Source of the DNA: Candidatus Kuenenia stuttgartensis
Lineage (GTDB): Bacteria; Planctomycetota; UBA11346
NCBI GenBank assembly: GCA_945876185.1
Contig: CAMCMZ010000037.1
Coordinates: 1 to 37,533, forward strand
Reading direction: 5' to 3'
Length of the DNA: 37,533 nucleotides
Shown here: positions 15,835-26,419 of the stretch, in pieces
Layout: the number at the start of each line of letters is the position of its first letter
How positions within the stretch are numbered: position 1 is the stretch's first letter
Notes under the pieces: model-generated
The model's input: the letters and a program-made list of their open reading frames with translations, nothing else
The model's database searches: none
What the model was told of the DNA's origin: nothing
Made by a program: the position numbers and the translations under genes

Positions 15835-18246
15835 TCAGCGTGCTGAAGTGCTGCCCAGTCGCCAACGCACGGTGTGCTGGCCGGCCGCAAGCCGGCCCCC
15901 AGGCGTGAGCATCGGCACCGGAGCGCTGACCTGGCCCTGCCAAAGGTCGGTCCCGGATCGTTCCAGGTCGAGCTGGATGAACCCAGCCGGGTGCGGGATC
16001 CGAGCGTGAATTTGGCGTAGGGGACCGGGCTGGGGCAGGATCTCGGCGATGGCGAAGCCCAGGCTTGCCGGCCGGATGCCGGCCACAGTGGCGCTGAGAT
16101 GGAAGAGCGGATGCGCACCCCAGGGATGGCAGTCGCTGCGGGTTGGTTCTGGACTCTCGGGCGTGGTGGTCAGGCCGCGTGCCTCAAGATCAAACCACAG
16201 GCCAAGGCGGTCGAACAGGAGGTCAGCACGACCGATCTGGCGATAGGCCTCGAACAGGTAGTGGGTGAAATAGATGGTGGTGCGCGCCAGGTCGCTGTCG
16301 CTGGCCAGGCTGGCCGCGGTGCGCCGGGCCTGTTCCTGATCAAGCAGACCTGACAACAACGGCAGAATCTGGCCGTGTTCACTGGCGGTGGTCGCGCCTG
16401 GGGCGTCGCGCCAGCGGCCGCGTTGGTCGTCCCAGCAGACCTTGAGCGCCTGCGCCACGGCGGTGGCGCGGCGGCGATTCAGGGCGGCGAGTTCGGGTTC
16501 ACCCAGGGCGTCTTCAAGCCGGGCGGCTTCCATCAGCGTCCAGGCGAAATGCCAGTTGAGGATGGACGAGACCCCAAGATCGGCACCGGGCGGCATGCCG
16601 CTGTCCCAGGTCGGCACCCAGTCGACGAAGTTCCAGCCGGCGGGGGCCTCAATCAGACCATCCTGGTTGCGGAAGGCCCACCAGGCGTCGAGCACGCCGC
16701 GCACGCCCACCAGATGGCTGGCGATGAAAGCCGTATCGGCACGCCAGAGCGCATGGTCGGCGACCATGTGGATCCACCACAAAGAAAATGGCGGGATCAC
16801 CTGAACCCCGCGCGCCGGCCAGCGGCTCTGGGTCAGGCCGTCAACGGTGCGGCTGGCGGCGAAGGCGTCGATGGCCTGCCGGGGCAGGCGGTCATCGCCC
16901 TGCATGGCATAGGTGATCAAGGCCTCAAGTCGCGTGTCCCCGACGTACTGCAGACGTTCGTAGTACGGGCAATCGCAATAGGTTTCATGGGTTCCCACGG
17001 CCATGGTGTGCACGGCCAGGGCGCGCAGGCGCTGCAGGCGCGGGTCATCGGCGGTAAAAGATCCCTCGTCGACAAAGGGATACCCGGTGGCGCGGTGCAC
17101 GAGTTTTTCCAGACGCAGCGGCTGGTCGCCGGCGGCGGCGATGATCTCAATAAAGCGGCCGCATTCCCAGTCGAGCACCTCATAGGTGCGCACGGGTCCG
17201 CTGGCGGTGCGGAAAACCGGTCCGGCCCCGCGCAGGAACCGCTGCTGCCACTCGCGTCGGTCGCCCTTGTCACGGCCATCCCGGCCGATGTACAAAGCCT
17301 CGGCGTAGCGCAGGCGCACCTGGCCGCCGGCCCCGGCCGCCCGCAGGCTCGGCCACACGCTGCGGTAGATGCCCAGATCGACGAGGCAGCGGCGCCGGGT
17401 CCGGGCCGGCAGCTCGATGGCGGTCGCACCATCCAGCCAGGCCTGCCATTGCCGGCGTTCGTCGCTGAGGTCGTACGTCGGATCAGCCACTTGGCTCTCG
17501 GCATCGCGGTCGGCGGGTTCATCGACCAGCACCGCCTGGCCATTGGGAACCACCGCGTCGACCTGGGGCGGCAACCGGGCCGGCACCAGCACAGGCGGCT
17601 GACGATCGGTCTTGGCCAGATCGGAAAACCCCTGATGACCGCGCCGGGCCGGAAAAAAGGCCCCCTCGCCACCGTCAACCCCAACCGCCCAGTCCCATGG
17701 CAGCCGCGCGCCATCCAGGACGGTGCGGACTCCGGTACCCATGCCATGCGGTTGGACCTCGACCGAGAAGGCCTCCAACGGCCGGCATTCCCAGGCTGCC
17801 GCCCCGGTGGCGAGGCGGTCGTGCCAGGCATCCTCGTCGCCATCGACACCAAGGATGAAACCCGGGACCGCCGAGGGCTGGTTCCACGGCCCCTGGGCGC
17901 CCAGGGCCCAGACCTGGGCGGCGAGGACGTGCTCGCCGGGATCGAGATCCAGTTCCAGGGTATGGAAGCGCCATCGCTGCGGTTCGCCTCGTTCCGGCCC
18001 GATCAAGGCTTCAACCCCATCGACGAAGAAGCGGAAGCGCTCATCGGCGCTGACATGCACCCGCAAGCCACGCACCGCCGGGCTGGAAAAACGCAGCCGA
18101 TAGGCCGCGATGAACGGGACCGTCGCCCCGGCTGGCGGGGTCAGCCAGTGCGCGCGCCAGCGGCCGCGACGCCAGATCGAGTTCAGCGGCATCTGGGGCC
18201 CACGGTCGTCATGGGAAAGCAGGATCCGATGTGCCTGGGTGGTCAT
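15835..18246 (-). CDS. GH78 family alpha-L-rhamnosidase-like protein
   Basis: About 803 aa with the layout of bacterial alpha-L-rhamnosidases (GH78): N-terminal beta-sandwich domains (about 30-180 with WRAHWLTPP, then about 280-385) and a C-terminal (alpha/alpha)6 barrel. The barrel starts with the family hallmark CDCPYYERLQYVGDTR (about 427-442 counting from the GTG at 18255), where Asp/Glu residues act in catalysis; GWNFVDWVP (540-548) and NWHFAWTLMEAARL also fit. There is no signal peptide, so it would act inside the cell on imported oligosaccharides or glycosides. ATG 18246 is taken as start; GTG 18255 and ATG 18192 are alternatives and none has a strong ribosome binding site. It is convergent with the PhyH/URO-D operon and may belong to the same regulon under the AraC protein. 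Other alpha-glycosidase specificities cannot be excluded. Confidence 0.85.
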   Translation of the reverse strand: MTTQAHRILLSHDDRGPQMPLNSIWRRGRWRAHWLTPPAGATVPFIAAYRLRFSSPAVRGLRVHVSADERFRFFVDGVEALIGPERGEPQRWRFHTLELDLDPGEHVLAAQVWALGAQGPWNQPSAVPGFILGVDGDEDAWHDRLATGAAAWECRPLEAFSVEVQPHGMGTGVRTVLDGARLPWDWAVGVDGGEGAFFPARRGHQGFSDLAKTDRQPPVLVPARLPPQVDAVVPNGQAVLVDEPADRDAESQVADPTYDLSDERRQWQAWLDGATAIELPARTRRRCLVDLGIYRSVWPSLRAAGAGGQVRLRYAEALYIGRDGRDKGDRREWQQRFLRGAGPVFRTASGPVRTYEVLDWECGRFIEIIAAAGDQPLRLEKLVHRATGYPFVDEGSFTADDPRLQRLRALAVHTMAVGTHETYCDCPYYERLQYVGDTRLEALITYAMQGDDRLPRQAIDAFAASRTVDGLTQSRWPARGVQVIPPFSLWWIHMVADHALWRADTAFIASHLVGVRGVLDAWWAFRNQDGLIEAPAGWNFVDWVPTWDSGMPPGADLGVSSILNWHFAWTLMEAARLEDALGEPELAALNRRRATAVAQALKVCWDDQRGRWRDAPGATTASEHGQILPLLSGLLDQEQARRTAASLASDSDLARTTIYFTHYLFEAYRQIGRADLLFDRLGLWFDLEARGLTTTPESPEPTRSDCHPWGAHPLFHLSATVAGIRPASLGFAIAEILPQPGPLRQIHARIPHPAGFIQLDLERSGTDLWQGQVSAPVPMLTPGGRLAAGQHTVRWRLGSTSAR

Positions 18247-18351
18247 GGCCGGCACGATGAGGCGGGTATCGAAATGGGAAGATCCGGATCCGGCTGCCGC
18301 GATTGCACCGCAGACGCCTGGATCAACGGACCAGCCCGCCGCGCCCGCGCC

Positions 18352-18474
18352 CTGGCTCGTCCAGGCTGCCTCAAAAGTCGGTTGGTGGCTTCCTGCGGAT
18401 GCTGCTTTTTTGGCCGGCGAGACGCCAGCGCTCCCAGGAAGGCCGACTTTTGAGGCGCCCCGCTGGCTCGTCCA
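18352..18474. mobile_element. small inverted-repeat element flanked by 12-bp direct repeats, in the dxs leader
   Basis: A 99-bp insert (18364-18462) lies between perfect 12-bp direct repeats CTGGCTCGTCCA (18352-18363 and 18463-18474). Inside is a perfect 14-bp inverted repeat GCCTCAAAAGTCGG (18368-18381) with its complement at 18443-18456, and an inner pairing of CTTCCTG with CAGGAAG. The arrangement looks like a non-autonomous insertion with a target-site duplication. One translation of the centre reads AGETPALPG, a peptide I associate with dispersed palindromes in planctomycete-like genomes. It lies 45 bases before the dxs ATG and would fold in the mRNA leader. The remaining part of 18247-18518 has no gene. 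Confidence 0.6.
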
Positions 18475-18518
18475 TGCACCCCCTTCCCATCGCCGGGGAT
18501 GGCGCTGGAATGCTGCCG

Positions 18519-20471
18519 ATGAAGCCCTTGCCGCTGCTGGATGGACTGATCGCGCCTGCTGACCTGCGCCGGATGACCCCGGCCGAACTGAAGCAGCTCG
18601 CGGTCGAGATCCGGCACCGCATCAAGGAAACGGTTTCCGCCAACGGTGGCCACCTGTCGTCAAACCTGGGCACGGTGGAACTGACGCTTGCCCTGCACCG
18701 CGTCTTCGATTTCACCAGCGACCGCCTGCTGTGGGATGTCGGGCATCAGGCCTACCCGCACAAATTGGTCACCGGCCGGGCCAAGGATTTCGCCAGCAAC
18801 CGCACCAAGGGCGGGTTGAGCGGATTTCCGGATCCCAAGGAAAGCCCGTTCGATCTCGCCAAGGTCGGGCATTCGTCGACCGGAATCAGCACCGCCGTCG
18901 GCGTGGCCGAGGCCGTGCGTCGGCTTGGCCAGCGCCGCCACACCGTGGTCGTGGTCGGCGACGGCGCGCTGACCGGCGGCATGGCCTTCGAGGGCCTGAT
19001 CAATGCCGGGCAGTTGAAGAGCAACCTGATCGTCGTGCTCAACGACAACGGCAACTTCATCGACGCGCCGGTGGGATCCCTGCACACCCACCTCGACCGC
19101 ATCCGCACCGGGCGGATGTACAACCACGTCCGCCAGCGCTTCATGAGCGCGCTCAAGGGTTCGCTGCTCGGCCTGTCGCTCGACCGCATCGCCGAGCACA
19201 TCGAACTCGCGGCGCACAAGGCGATCAGCCCTGGCTACATCTTCGAGGATCTCGGCCTGCGCTACTTCGGCCCGGTTGACGGCCACGATTTGGCCGCGAC
19301 TGAGGTCATGCTGCGCCGCATCGCCGGCCTGTCCGAGACCGGCAGCGGCGGCCCGGTGCTGATCCACGTCGTCACCAAGAAGGGCGGCGGGTGGGAACCA
19401 TCCCAGGCGGATCCGCTGACCTTTCACGGCCCCAAGGGCTTCCATCTCGAAACCGGCGTCTTCACCCCGAAATCCCCTGGCCGCACGTATTCGCAGGTCT
19501 TCGCCGAGACGCTGGGCGAACTCGCCGCAGCGGACAACCGCGTGGTTGCGATCACCGCCGCGATGCCCTCGGGCACCGGCCTCAAGGCGTTCGGCACCGC
19601 ATTTCCGGATCGCATGTACGACGTCGGCATCTGCGAACAGCATTCGTTCGCTTTCGCCGAAGGCCTCGCACTCGCCGGGCAACTGCCGGTGCTGGCGCAC
19701 TATTCCACCTTCGCCCAACGCGGCTTCGACCAGCTCTTTCAAGAGGTCGTCGTCCAGCGCGACCTCGGCATCGTGCTCGCCCTCGACCGCGCGGGATTAG
19801 TCGGCGAAGACGGCGAGACGCACCAGGGCCTCTACGACATCTCGTGGTCGCGCTGCCTGCCCGGCCTTGTGTTGATGGCACCAAAGGACGGCGAAGAACT
19901 CAGTGCGATGCTGCGCTGGAGCCACGCCGAACGGCAAAAACCTGGGCGCGCCGCCGGCTACGTCGTGCGCTATCCGCGTGAAACCGTGCCCGAACTTGCC
20001 TGGGCGACCACCACGCCGATCGCGCTCGGCAAGGCTGAAGTCCTGCGCCAGGGCAACGGCGGAAGCGACCTGATGATCTGGGCCTATGGCGCGATGGTCC
20101 GCACCGCCTGGCTGGCGCTTGAAGAACTCGGCCCGCGCGCCGCCGGCGTGACCCTGGTCAACGCCCGCTTCGCCAAGCCGATCGACGCCGGCCTGCTGGC
20201 TGCGCTCGCGACGAAGCACCGCCACGTCCTCACCATCGAAGACCACGCCCTGCCGGGCGGCTTTGGATCCGCCTTCATCGAACAGGCCGGCGATCTTGGC
20301 CTGGCGCTGAACGTCACCCGCCTCGGCGTGCGCGACGAACTCGTCGCCCATGCGACCCGCGACCAGCAACTCGCGGATCATGGCCTGGATGTGAAGGGCG
20401 TGGCCTTCGCGATCGCGAATCAAATCGCGCAGCTTGCGGATCCGCTGCGGTTCCCGGGGGCGGCGGGGTGA
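18519..20471 (+). CDS. dxs: 1-deoxy-D-xylulose-5-phosphate synthase
   Basis: A 650-aa thiamine-diphosphate enzyme that condenses pyruvate and glyceraldehyde 3-phosphate, the first step of the MEP isoprenoid pathway (also feeding thiamine and pyridoxal synthesis). Evidence: GGHLSSNLG at 43-51, LLWDVGHQAYPHKL at 70-83, the TPP motif GDGALTGGMAFEGLINAG at 147-164, YFGPVDGHDL, and later DVGICEQHSFAFAEGLA with the catalytic Glu. The central ND-rich segment reads NDNGNFIDAPVG where most DXS proteins have a MSIS-type sequence, a mild divergence. ATG 18519 has a GGAA site 8 bases before it; ATGs at 18474 and 18510 are alternatives. A palindromic element sits in the leader. It is convergent with a small Cys-rich gene only 9 bases away. 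Confidence 0.95.
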   Translation: MKPLPLLDGLIAPADLRRMTPAELKQLAVEIRHRIKETVSANGGHLSSNLGTVELTLALHRVFDFTSDRLLWDVGHQAYPHKLVTGRAKDFASNRTKGGLSGFPDPKESPFDLAKVGHSSTGISTAVGVAEAVRRLGQRRHTVVVVGDGALTGGMAFEGLINAGQLKSNLIVVLNDNGNFIDAPVGSLHTHLDRIRTGRMYNHVRQRFMSALKGSLLGLSLDRIAEHIELAAHKAISPGYIFEDLGLRYFGPVDGHDLAATEVMLRRIAGLSETGSGGPVLIHVVTKKGGGWEPSQADPLTFHGPKGFHLETGVFTPKSPGRTYSQVFAETLGELAAADNRVVAITAAMPSGTGLKAFGTAFPDRMYDVGICEQHSFAFAEGLALAGQLPVLAHYSTFAQRGFDQLFQEVVVQRDLGIVLALDRAGLVGEDGETHQGLYDISWSRCLPGLVLMAPKDGEELSAMLRWSHAERQKPGRAAGYVVRYPRETVPELAWATTTPIALGKAEVLRQGNGGSDLMIWAYGAMVRTAWLALEELGPRAAGVTLVNARFAKPIDAGLLAALATKHRHVLTIEDHALPGGFGSAFIEQAGDLGLALNVTRLGVRDELVAHATRDQQLADHGLDVKGVAFAIANQIAQLADPLRFPGAAG

Positions 20472-20480
20472 TAAGATGGA

Positions 20481-20855
20481 TCAGCGTTTTTCCAGCAGGG
20501 ATCTGAGGTAGACGCCAATCTCATGCGGACCGTACTCGGCCCGTCCGGCCCCGAATCGGGTCTTCTCCATATTTAATTCCCGGTCCGGGTGGCGCTTGGA
20601 GAACAAACGGCTGAAGAACGATGACGCCACCCCATTCACCTGGCCGCAGTTGCAGCAGGTCTTGGCAAGACGGATCTCCTGCCGGACCGCTTCGATCTCC
20701 TGAGTCTGGCGCAGGTCCGCATGGTCGGGGGTCATGCTGCCGCGGGTCTCCACCGTCTTGGTGAAGACGCAGACATTCGCGGTCTGGCATTTTTCGCAGA
20801 GGTATTCCTCGCAGTCGAAGAACTTCCCCATCGATTCGAAGACAACCTCATCCAT
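20481..20855 (-). CDS. Small cysteine-rich protein of unknown function
   Basis: A 124-aa protein I do not recognise. Two cysteine groups stand out: Cys15, Cys20, Cys23 and Cys29 (CEEYLCEKCQTANVC) and Cys67, Cys68, Cys70 (TCCNCGQ), spaced by a predicted helix (QTQEIEAVRQEIRLAKT). This could bind zinc or another metal. The C-terminal part is charged and lacks further motifs. Base composition and codon use look like its neighbours. The ATG is clear, 20 bases after the proS stop on the same strand, so it is probably co-transcribed with proS. It is convergent with dxs. Confidence 0.6.
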   Translation of the reverse strand: MDEVVFESMGKFFDCEEYLCEKCQTANVCVFTKTVETRGSMTPDHADLRQTQEIEAVRQEIRLAKTCCNCGQVNGVASSFFSRLFSKRHPDRELNMEKTRFGAGRAEYGPHEIGVYLRSLLEKR

Positions 20856-20875
20856 GGGTGGGACTATGCTGCGGG

Positions 20876-22684
20876 TTAAACCACGGCAAGCGCCGCCCGC
20901 ACCAGCACGATCGCCCGCGCAGCGGCTTCGCCCACCGGCACGTTGGCCGACTCGCCGCCGCGCGGCTTGAACTCGACCTCGCCGGTGGCGAGGCCGCGGC
21001 CGCAGACGATGCGCAGGGGGATGCCGACGAGGTCCCAGTCCTTGAACTTCACCCCCGGTTTCGCATCGCGGTCGTCGAGCAGCGCCTCGATGCCGGAGGC
21101 GAGCAGGGCCTGGTAGATGCCCTCGGCGGCGGTGGTGGTCGCCGCGTCGCCGGGCTTGCCGGCGGGCACCACCACGACCTGGTAGGGCGCGATCGCCATC
21201 GGCCAGCGGATGCCATCAGCGTCGTTGTGCTGTTCGACGGCGGCCGCCGCGACGCGCGAGGAACCGATGCCGTAGCAGCCCATGATGAACGGATGCAGCT
21301 TGCTGTCCTGGCCGGTGAATTCGGCGTGCATCGGGGCGGAATACTTGGTACCCAGCTTGAAGACGTGGCCGACCTCGATGCCGCGCCGTTCGGCCAGGGG
21401 CTGGCCGCTGAGCGGACAGCCATCGCCGGCGCGGATGGTGGTGAGATCATCCCAGACGACGGTGCGGTCAGCGGGCAGGTCGCGCGGCAGTTGCACGCCA
21501 ACGACGTGGTGATCGGTGCGGTTGGCGCCGGCGATCAGCGCGCCAGCGTCTTTGAGCGTCTGGTCGATGATCACCACCGCGACCTTGAGACCGTCGCCCG
21601 GCCCGGCGAAGCCGGGTTCGGCACCGGTGGCGGCGCGGACCTCTTCTGGGTGCATCGGGCGCAGGCTGAGCACTGGACCCTGGGCGCCGAGGTGGCGGTT
21701 CACCGAGTTGAGAAGTTTCACCTCGTTGACCTCGCGATCGCCGCGCACGAAGGCGGCGACGCTGACGTCGGCGCCAGCCTGTTTGGTGGCGCTGGGGACG
21801 GTTTTCGCCACGAACAGCACGCATTTGAGCGCATGGGCGGCGGTCGCGTCAGCAAAGCCGTTGCGGTTGAGGAACCCGATCACGTCGGCGATGGTGCCGA
21901 CGTTCGGCGTGGCCACGACCTGCGGCGCGGCGGGCGCGTTCCACCCCGGCGCCGCAGCGATGCGGCCGGTGGCGCGTTCGACGTTGGCGGCGTAGCCGGA
22001 TTCGGCGCAGAATAGGATGGCGTCTTCGCCCACGTCGGCGGCGACCATGAATTCGTGGCTGCCGGTGCCGCCGATCGCGCCGGCGTCGGCCTCGACGGCG
22101 AATGCCTCCAGGCCCATGCGGCGGAAGGCGCGGGTGTAGGCCACGCGCATGGCTGCGTAGGTTTCAGCCAGGGATTCGTCGGACGCGTGGAAGCTGTACG
22201 CATCCATCATGATGAACTCCTTCACCCGCATCAGGCCGAAGCGGGGACGGATCTCATCGCGGAACTTGGTGTGCTGCTGGAAGAACGTCACCGGCAGTTG
22301 GCGGTAGCTCTTCACCACGGCGGCGGCGTAGTCGGTGACGACCTCTTCAGCAGTCGGGGCGAGGCCGAAAACCTGGTCGTTGCGGTCCTTCACCGTCAGC
22401 ATGGTGCGCGTCGCCTGGTAGGCGGCCCAGCGGCCGGATTTCTCCCACAGGGCCTGTTCTTGCAGGATGGGCATGGTGATCTGGAGCGCGCCAGTGCGGG
22501 AGATCTCTTCGGCGACGATCGCCTGGACCTTGGTGATGACGCGATGCATGAGCGGGCCGTAGAGGTACAGCCCGGATCCCGACTTGTGCAGGTAGCCCGC
22601 GCGCAGCAGCAGGCGGTGGCTGGCGATTTCCGCATCGGCGGGGTCCTCGCGCAGAGTGACGAGGTTCATGAGGCTGGCGCGCAT
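20876..22684 (-). CDS. proS: Prolyl-tRNA synthetase (bacterial type)
   Basis: A 602-aa class II synthetase that charges tRNA-Pro. Evidence: KSGSGLYLYGPLMHRVITKV near the N-terminus, the class II motif 2 region FRDEIRPRFGLMRVKEFIMMDAYSFH, GGTGSHEFMV, the inserted YbaK-like editing domain in the middle (VLFVAKTVPSATKQAGADVS through GDREVNEVKLLN), motif 3 GCYGIGSSRVAAAAVEQHND, and the C-terminal anticodon-binding domain (YQVVVVPAGKP; VGIPLRIVCGRGL). The insertion marks the ProS type that hydrolyses Ala-tRNA-Pro. The length is slightly above the usual ~570. ATG 22684 (MRASLMNLVTLRED) has a GGAG about 10 bases upstream; ATG 22669 is a close alternative. It is followed by the small Cys-rich gene. 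Confidence 0.96.
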   Translation of the reverse strand: MRASLMNLVTLREDPADAEIASHRLLLRAGYLHKSGSGLYLYGPLMHRVITKVQAIVAEEISRTGALQITMPILQEQALWEKSGRWAAYQATRTMLTVKDRNDQVFGLAPTAEEVVTDYAAAVVKSYRQLPVTFFQQHTKFRDEIRPRFGLMRVKEFIMMDAYSFHASDESLAETYAAMRVAYTRAFRRMGLEAFAVEADAGAIGGTGSHEFMVAADVGEDAILFCAESGYAANVERATGRIAAAPGWNAPAAPQVVATPNVGTIADVIGFLNRNGFADATAAHALKCVLFVAKTVPSATKQAGADVSVAAFVRGDREVNEVKLLNSVNRHLGAQGPVLSLRPMHPEEVRAATGAEPGFAGPGDGLKVAVVIIDQTLKDAGALIAGANRTDHHVVGVQLPRDLPADRTVVWDDLTTIRAGDGCPLSGQPLAERRGIEVGHVFKLGTKYSAPMHAEFTGQDSKLHPFIMGCYGIGSSRVAAAAVEQHNDADGIRWPMAIAPYQVVVVPAGKPGDAATTTAAEGIYQALLASGIEALLDDRDAKPGVKFKDWDLVGIPLRIVCGRGLATGEVEFKPRGGESANVPVGEAAARAIVLVRAALAVV

Positions 22685-22763
22685 AAAGGAAGTGCTCCGG
22701 GAAGGGTGGACAGGGTGGCTCCGAGTCGGGTTTTGGCAACCGCGACGGCACTCCGAATCACCA

Positions 22764-22906
22764 CCCTGGGACCGCCAGGCTCCAGCCTGGCCGAGCAATC
22801 TGATTTTCAGGTTGGATTCAAGGATTCACCAGCGATTTGAGAAATTCGAAAGTATTTTCTCCTTCCCTCGGTCAGGCAGCCAGGCTGGAGCCTGGCGGTC
22901 CCAGGG
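22764..22906. repeat. 28-bp perfect inverted repeat (palindromic element)
   Basis: Arms at 22764-22791 and 22879-22906 are exact reverse complements over 28 bp, separated by an 87-base AT-richer spacer. Each arm itself contains the palindrome GCCAGGCTCCAGCCTGGC, so several alternative folds are possible. The arms translate as PGAWRSQG-like peptides, which I associate with dispersed repeats in PVC-type genomes. It fills the 317-base gap between divergent proS and the nitroreductase gene, so it lies in both leaders or promoters. No transposase is present. Confidence 0.9.
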
Positions 22907-23001
22907 TCGGGCCTCAAGACGGGTTTCGGTGATCATTGCCTGTCGGGCCTGAGGCGTTGTGCGATGGTCGAAATCAGTTTGCTGTCTACGGTCGCGCCAC
23001 C

Positions 23002-23565
23002 ATGGACACCGTCACCGCCATCCGCTCTCGCCGCACGATCAAGGATTTCACCGGCGCCCCGGTCGCGCGCGAACGAGTCGAACGCCTGCTCGAACTCGCC
23101 GCCTGGGCGCCGACCCACCGCCTGACCCAGCCGTGGCGTTTCGCCTGCCTCGACCAAGGCGGCATCCGCCGGCTGCACGACTTTCTGAAGGCAACCCCAG
23201 AGATAGCCGCGGTGCCCGATCCCGCCAAGGGCGCGGCGAAGCTGGCGAAGCTCGGCGACCGCCTGCCTGGTCTCGGCGCGATGATCGTGGTGACCTGGGT
23301 GCGCGCGGCTGATGCGGCGGTCGATCTTGAAGACCACGCCGCAGCGGCGGCGGCAGTCCAGAACCTGCTGCTCGCCGCCACCGCCGACGGCCTGGGCACG
23401 TTCTGGAGCACCAATCCCGCGTTGGGCCATCCACTGACTCTGCGCTTCTGCGGCGTTGATCCTGCGCGCGAAGGATTCCTCGGCGCAATCTTCCTGGGCG
23501 AGGCGGCTGAGACTCCCTCCGCCCCGCCACGAGTGCCGCACAGCGAACGGGTGCGCTGGGTCTGA
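23002..23565 (+). CDS. Nitroreductase family protein (YdjA-like)
   Basis: A 187-aa FMN-dependent oxidoreductase of the small nitroreductase type. The N-terminal FMN phosphate site reads IRSRRTIKDFTGAPV, followed by LAAWAPTHRLTQPWRF, both typical. The middle contains AVQNLLLAATADGLGTFWST, the conserved helix and loop near the FMN ring, and GFLGAIFLGE near the end. It acts as a cytosolic NAD(P)H-dependent reductase; the natural substrate is unknown. ATG 23002 is chosen because it leads directly into the FMN motif; upstream in-frame ATG 22936 overlaps the repeat region. It is convergent with the isocitrate dehydrogenase gene, 31 bases away. Confidence 0.9.
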   Translation: MDTVTAIRSRRTIKDFTGAPVARERVERLLELAAWAPTHRLTQPWRFACLDQGGIRRLHDFLKATPEIAAVPDPAKGAAKLAKLGDRLPGLGAMIVVTWVRAADAAVDLEDHAAAAAAVQNLLLAATADGLGTFWSTNPALGHPLTLRFCGVDPAREGFLGAIFLGEAAETPSAPPRVPHSERVRWV

Positions 23566-23596
23566 TGACCTGCGGCAAAGCCTCCAGGACCGGCAC

Positions 23597-25861
<2,265 letters not shown>

Positions 25862-26013
25862 TCAGGAGGAATCGGGTGGGGTGGCCAGGATGGGGAAGTC
25901 CCCGTCCTGACAAGCCGAGACGAGCGCACGTGGCCCAATTGTCGAGGGCTCGATCCCGCACCAGGTCGTTCCGATGGTCAACGCCAATCGCTGTTGTTGC
26001 CCCAACAACAGAA

Positions 26014-26041
26014 ACCCCCAGGGCGGAAGGCCCCGGGGGGT
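26014..26041 (-). terminator. GC-rich hairpin with T-rich tail (minus strand)
   Basis: On the minus strand ACCCCC pairs with GGGGGT and GGGC with GCCC around a CTTCC loop, followed by TTCTGTTGTT. This resembles an intrinsic terminator, either for the histidine kinase transcript or as an attenuator within an icd leader. The tail is interrupted by G residues, so efficiency is uncertain. Confidence 0.4.
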
Positions 26042-26318
26042 GGAGGGTGGGATATGGACACCGTCGTCGCCCGGTCAGGGGCATGGGCGGGTGCTATCCC
26101 GGGTCGGGTCAGCGGGCGTTCAGATGGTCGTGATGATCTCCTGCGATGCTTAAGGCTGGAAGAACCGAACGAATCCGACTGACGGTCTTCTCCTGCGATC
26201 TGAGGTTTCCTGAATCAAGCACACACGTCGATTCCGAGTTTGAATCCGATACGCCGCCGAGGTACCTTCGGCGGCAGATGGTCCCGAACCGCGGACTCGA
26301 CCCTTGTCCTCCGCCGGC

Positions 26319-26324
26319 ATTATA
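26319..26324 (-). promoter_or_regulatory. possible -10 element upstream of icd
   Basis: A perfect TATAAT lies on the minus strand in otherwise GC-rich DNA. No good -35 box is found at 16-19 bases. If active it would make a long (~480-base) icd leader or a separate RNA. Confidence 0.25.
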
Positions 26325-26419
26325 GCAGCCCTTCCACCCTGCACCGACCCGGCAGCAAGCAGCGGATCGCGATGGACCGTTGGACTGGCTATGGCGGCCG
26401 CCTGACAGGGGCCTGGCAG

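Noticed and set aside
16375..18453. 692-codon plus-strand open frame opposite the GH78 gene
   Set aside because: Shadow of the minus-strand gene, which has the GH78 hallmark motif.
22685..23001. T-box leader for proS
   Set aside because: No T-box sequence or specifier loop was seen; the gap is filled by a palindromic repeat.
25974..26153. 59-codon ORF with a Cys-Cys-Cys run followed by hairpins, resembling an attenuator leader peptide
   Set aside because: No plus-strand gene lies downstream to be controlled (the next gene is on the minus strand), and the hairpin has its T-rich tail on the other strand.
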